Assembly (NCBI RefSeq): GCF_002377905.1
Contig: NZ_DFQS01000044.1
Span: forward strand, 77,169 to 141,168
Origin: Psychrobacter sp. UBA3483
GTDB taxonomy: Bacteria > Pseudomonadota > Gammaproteobacteria > Pseudomonadales > Moraxellaceae
Reading direction: 5' to 3'
Length of the DNA stretch: 64,000 nt
Made by a program: the position numbers and the translations under genes. Below the pieces are notes generated by a model. The model ran no database searches, was not told the DNA's origin, and was given only the letters and a program-made list of their open reading frames with translations. Of the stretch, positions 61,421-64,000 are shown piece by piece. Each line of letters opens with the position of its first letter. The first letter of the stretch is position 1.

Positions 61421-64000
61421 TTAGAAATGAAAGCCTGCGCCAATTGCGCCGCCCGCATTCCCCTGTGTATCTGCTGTACCATTTGCTTTAATTACCCAGC
61501 GACCATTATCAGAGACTTTAGATACACCAACTGCAACCGCACTTTGGCCATTGTAAGTAGCGATACCGCCACCTACCATTGACTTACCAGGAATATAAGC
61601 TTGCGGAAGAGAGGACATGGCCATTGCAGCTGATATACCTGCATTCGCATCATCTTCTACTTCATTAATTTTATAACCTAGCTCATTGATACTATTACCA
61701 AGACGCTTATCTAACGAGTTTAACTGTCCAAAGTTGACCGCATCTTTTACTTCGATACCATCAGCGACTCCAGTAATGGTTTTATCACCCGCGTATATAC
61801 CATCTACAGTCATACTTGCACCATCTTTGATGATCACGCCTGTATTGTTGATTGTTGTATTGCCAGTCGTTACGCTATCGACACTAATATTTCCATTTAA
61901 GTCAAATTTAATACCGCTGCTTGTAGCCGTAGTGGTGATATTATTGCCGCCTTCAAATTTAACAGCAGTGCTGTCTCCTACTGATTTATTGATATTATTA
62001 CCACTATCAGCACCGAAGCTTAAGCCAGCGTTAAGTCTATTAGCGTTTGCTTTAATGCCATCTGTGTTTGTTTTTATACTGTCAGTATTTGCTTTAATAT
62101 TGTTAGCATTGGTTTTGATACTTTCAGTATTAGCTTTAATATCATTTGTATTGGCTTTAATACTTTCATTTGCCTGAGCATTACCATTATTAATAGAGGC
62201 GATAGCGTCATGAATAGTGACTTCACCTGTATTGCCAATGCCAGTACTGCCGGCCACCAATTGGCCATTTTCATATTTAGCGCCACCACCGATAATACCA
62301 GCGACACCACCACCCAGACTATCTAGTTGTCCTTTATTGACTGCATCTGATACTTTTACTCCATTGGCGACATTAGTAATAGTAGTTCCTCCACTAGTGA
62401 CAACAGTATTGCCATTGTTGCCGATGCCAGTCGAAACAGAAGTACCAGCCAAGGTAATACTGCCTTTATCGATATTGCCGTCTTTTTTATCATACTGAAC
62501 GGCCGCATCATTAAGTGTGGTATTACTCCCACCGATGTTATCAATTTTGGCATTGACGGCCTTTAGCTGAGAGACATTAACGGCATCAGAATCGGCAGTA
62601 CCAGCAGCAACACCAGTGATTTGACGGTAAATACCAGCACTTGCATTACCTACGGCAACCGCGCCTCTATTACTCCTAGTCGCTAGTATGAGATCATTGA
62701 TATCATTAACATTTGCTAGATAACCGATAATGCCACCTTTAGTAGTTGTACCGGATTCGCTACCCAACACTACTGAACCAGCAACTGTTTGTATAACATT
62801 GTTCCCTAGAACAAAAGTATCGTCACTATCGATATTATTGTTGTTACCTACAGAATAACTACTACTACCGTCGATAATATTTGCATCACCAAAAGCGCCA
62901 GAGTTATCGCCATTGACGATATTTTTTGTACCGATACTGATGGACTGCTTGCCATTAGCTTGAGCGCTATCACCAATGGCGATTGATGATGCACCGTCAA
63001 CTTTAGTGTTATGACCCAAAGCGACCGAAGATATGCCTTTTTCAGTAATAATGGCATTAACACCAATAGCAGTTGAGTCAAAGCCACCCGCACTGGAGTC
63101 ATTTGTCACACCACTGGTGATATCGCCTTTACTCTGAGGACTTGCATTAGTATGAGCAAATTTCACCCCTTCCGTATTCATTTTTTGTACTGTCTCGCCA
63201 ATGGTTAGGCGATCAGTCACTTTTTGACCTTCTTTATTATAGGTTAAGAATAAAGAGTCTTTATTGTCCTCGTAGTTGGTGCTGACTTTAGTATTGATGA
63301 CGTTCTGAGTTACATTTTTTGTTATTACATTGCCATACTCATCTTTGATTTCGACATCAGTGATGTTATTAGCAACGATGCTATCTAGTTGACCCTTATT
63401 AATAGCGTCGTCCGCATTAACACCGTTAGCGACGTTGGTAATGACTGTACCGCCGCTTACTACAACATATTTACCATCTGTGTTTTTCTCAATAACAGTT
63501 GTACTGCCTTTACCGTTACCAGCAATAATACGATCATAATTAACGCTACCATCTGCATTGCGATCATACTGAACAGAGTTGTTAGCGACAGTTGATACCG
63601 CCTCTAATTGACCTACGTTGACTACATCTGTGGTGTCAGTACCCGCAGCCACATTGGTAATCTTGTTGTTGCCATTATTAAGACCTGAGTTGCTCAAGGT
63701 AACATCAGTAATACCTTCAGGACTATTGAGCGTTTTAGTAATGGTGATGCCTGTGTTACTAAGCTTGGTGGAACCTGCAGTGACGCTAGTCAATACCAAG
63801 TCATCTTTGGTTTTTACAATGTAGTTAGCTGAGCCATCACTATTTTCGCCTGGAGTTACTACGACGTTATCGCCTGCCGTGACCGTCGTCTTAGCTTTGG
63901 CGATATTGGTGGTGTTAATAGCAATGTTACCAGTGTTGGTGGTGGTACGACCATCTAGGTTGCCTAGCGCATCACCAACGTTGTTGTAGGTAGTAGTGTC
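61421..64000 (-). CDS. Trimeric autotransporter adhesin (YadA-like), 3' part; 5' end outside window
   Basis: At least 859 residues, open to the window edge. Visible parts from the edge inward: FNxx neck-like modules with DAINKGQLDSI and DAVNKGQLDSL motifs, a YadA-head section of 14-residue left-handed repeats (SSVALGHNTKVDG, SSIAIGDSAQANG, QSISIGTKN), a heptad coiled coil (six units such as NTESIKT and NANNIKA) and the C-terminal membrane anchor from ISAAMAMSSLPQAYIPGKSM to the final GAGFHF. Such proteins are trimeric surface adhesins. The N-terminal signal and head tip are not in the window. Confidence 0.95.
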   Translation of the reverse strand, partial: DTTTYNNVGDALGNLDGRTTTNTGNIAINTTNIAKAKTTVTAGDNVVVTPGENSDGSANYIVKTKDDLVLTSVTAGSTKLSNTGITITKTLNSPEGITDVTLSNSGLNNGNNKITNVAAGTDTTDVVNVGQLEAVSTVANNSVQYDRNADGSVNYDRIIAGNGKGSTTVIEKNTDGKYVVVSGGTVITNVANGVNADDAINKGQLDSIVANNITDVEIKDEYGNVITKNVTQNVINTKVSTNYEDNKDSLFLTYNKEGQKVTDRLTIGETVQKMNTEGVKFAHTNASPQSKGDITSGVTNDSSAGGFDSTAIGVNAIITEKGISSVALGHNTKVDGASSIAIGDSAQANGKQSISIGTKNIVNGDNSGAFGDANIIDGSSSYSVGNNNNIDSDDTFVLGNNVIQTVAGSVVLGSESGTTTKGGIIGYLANVNDINDLILATRSNRGAVAVGNASAGIYRQITGVAAGTADSDAVNVSQLKAVNAKIDNIGGSNTTLNDAAVQYDKKDGNIDKGSITLAGTSVSTGIGNNGNTVVTSGGTTITNVANGVKVSDAVNKGQLDSLGGGVAGIIGGGAKYENGQLVAGSTGIGNTGEVTIHDAIASINNGNAQANESIKANTNDIKANTESIKTNANNIKANTDSIKTNTDGIKANANRLNAGLSFGADSGNNINKSVGDSTAVKFEGGNNITTTATSSGIKFDLNGNISVDSVTTGNTTINNTGVIIKDGASMTVDGIYAGDKTITGVADGIEVKDAVNFGQLNSLDKRLGNSINELGYKINEVEDDANAGISAAMAMSSLPQAYIPGKSMVGGGIATYNGQSAVAVGVSKVSDNGRWVIKANGTADTQGNAGGAIGAGFHF
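62044..62169 (-). repeat. Six 21-bp tandem units coding for heptads
   Basis: Six diverged 21-bp units (for example GTTTGCTTTAATGCCATCTG and ATTGGCTTTAATACTTTCAT on the plus strand) encode N-x-x-x-I-K-x heptads of the coiled-coil stalk. Confidence 0.8.

Noticed and set aside
61686..62177. Plus-strand ORF opposite the autotransporter
   Set aside because: Leu/Val/Pro-rich shadow of the repetitive adhesin reading frame.

Overview
The window looks like chromosome of a gammaproteobacterium of the family Moraxellaceae, most likely Psychrobacter. The reasons are moderate G+C with AT-rich intergenic DNA, proteins of Moraxellaceae flavour, a repeated intergenic element of a kind I associate with Psychrobacter, and a trimeric autotransporter followed by a BamE-domain lipoprotein. 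There is no rRNA gene, so the genus is an inference. No tRNA, CRISPR array, prophage or replication origin was seen.

Layout. 0-15 kb is mostly housekeeping: fumC, a long 5-formyltetrahydrofolate cyclo-ligase, an NhaC-like antiporter, lon, two tandem META lipoproteins, a lipoprotein SodC, topA and small envelope proteins. 15.3-26.1 kb is an iron-uptake island: tonB-exbB-exbD, a catechol-type siderophore ABC transporter (binding protein, two permeases, ATPase), a PepSY membrane protein and a FetA-like TonB-dependent receptor, with Fur-box-like sites in front of tonB and the receptor. 26.3-34.1 kb is urate catabolism: an NCS2 permease, a RutR-like TetR regulator and the operon uraD-uraH-puuD-puuE-allA-allE. 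Two matching palindromes close to the RutR consensus flank this block. The allantoate amidohydrolase step is missing here.

34.2-39.3 kb holds trpR-trpE-trpG and a cystine-type amino-acid ABC transporter. An intact IS607-family element (serine recombinase TnpA plus TnpB nuclease) sits just upstream of the transporter's binding-protein gene. 41.8-44 kb carries a PepSY protein and gdhA. 44.6-48.0 kb carries the least explained set of genes: a Roadblock/LC7 protein, a lone PAS protein, a cytoplasmic PhnD-like binding domain, an unknown protein, and a protein whose C-terminal half looks like a second, divergent Roadblock domain. No membrane segment, GTPase or output domain is visible among them.

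48.4-60.1 kb carries a methyltransferase, an HdeD-like protein, a PaoABC-type molybdoenzyme with its XdhC and MocA maturation factors, a FrnE-like DsbA protein, a glutathione-dependent formaldehyde dehydrogenase with a divergent LysR gene, and small DUF proteins. The last 3 kb hold a BamE-domain lipoprotein and the 3' part of a large trimeric autotransporter that runs off the window.

How they work together: TonB-ExbBD would energise the outer-membrane receptor, which would feed the siderophore ABC importer. The NCS2 permease would feed the urate pathway to glyoxylate and urea. XdhC and MocA would mature the molybdenum cofactor of the neighbouring three-subunit enzyme.
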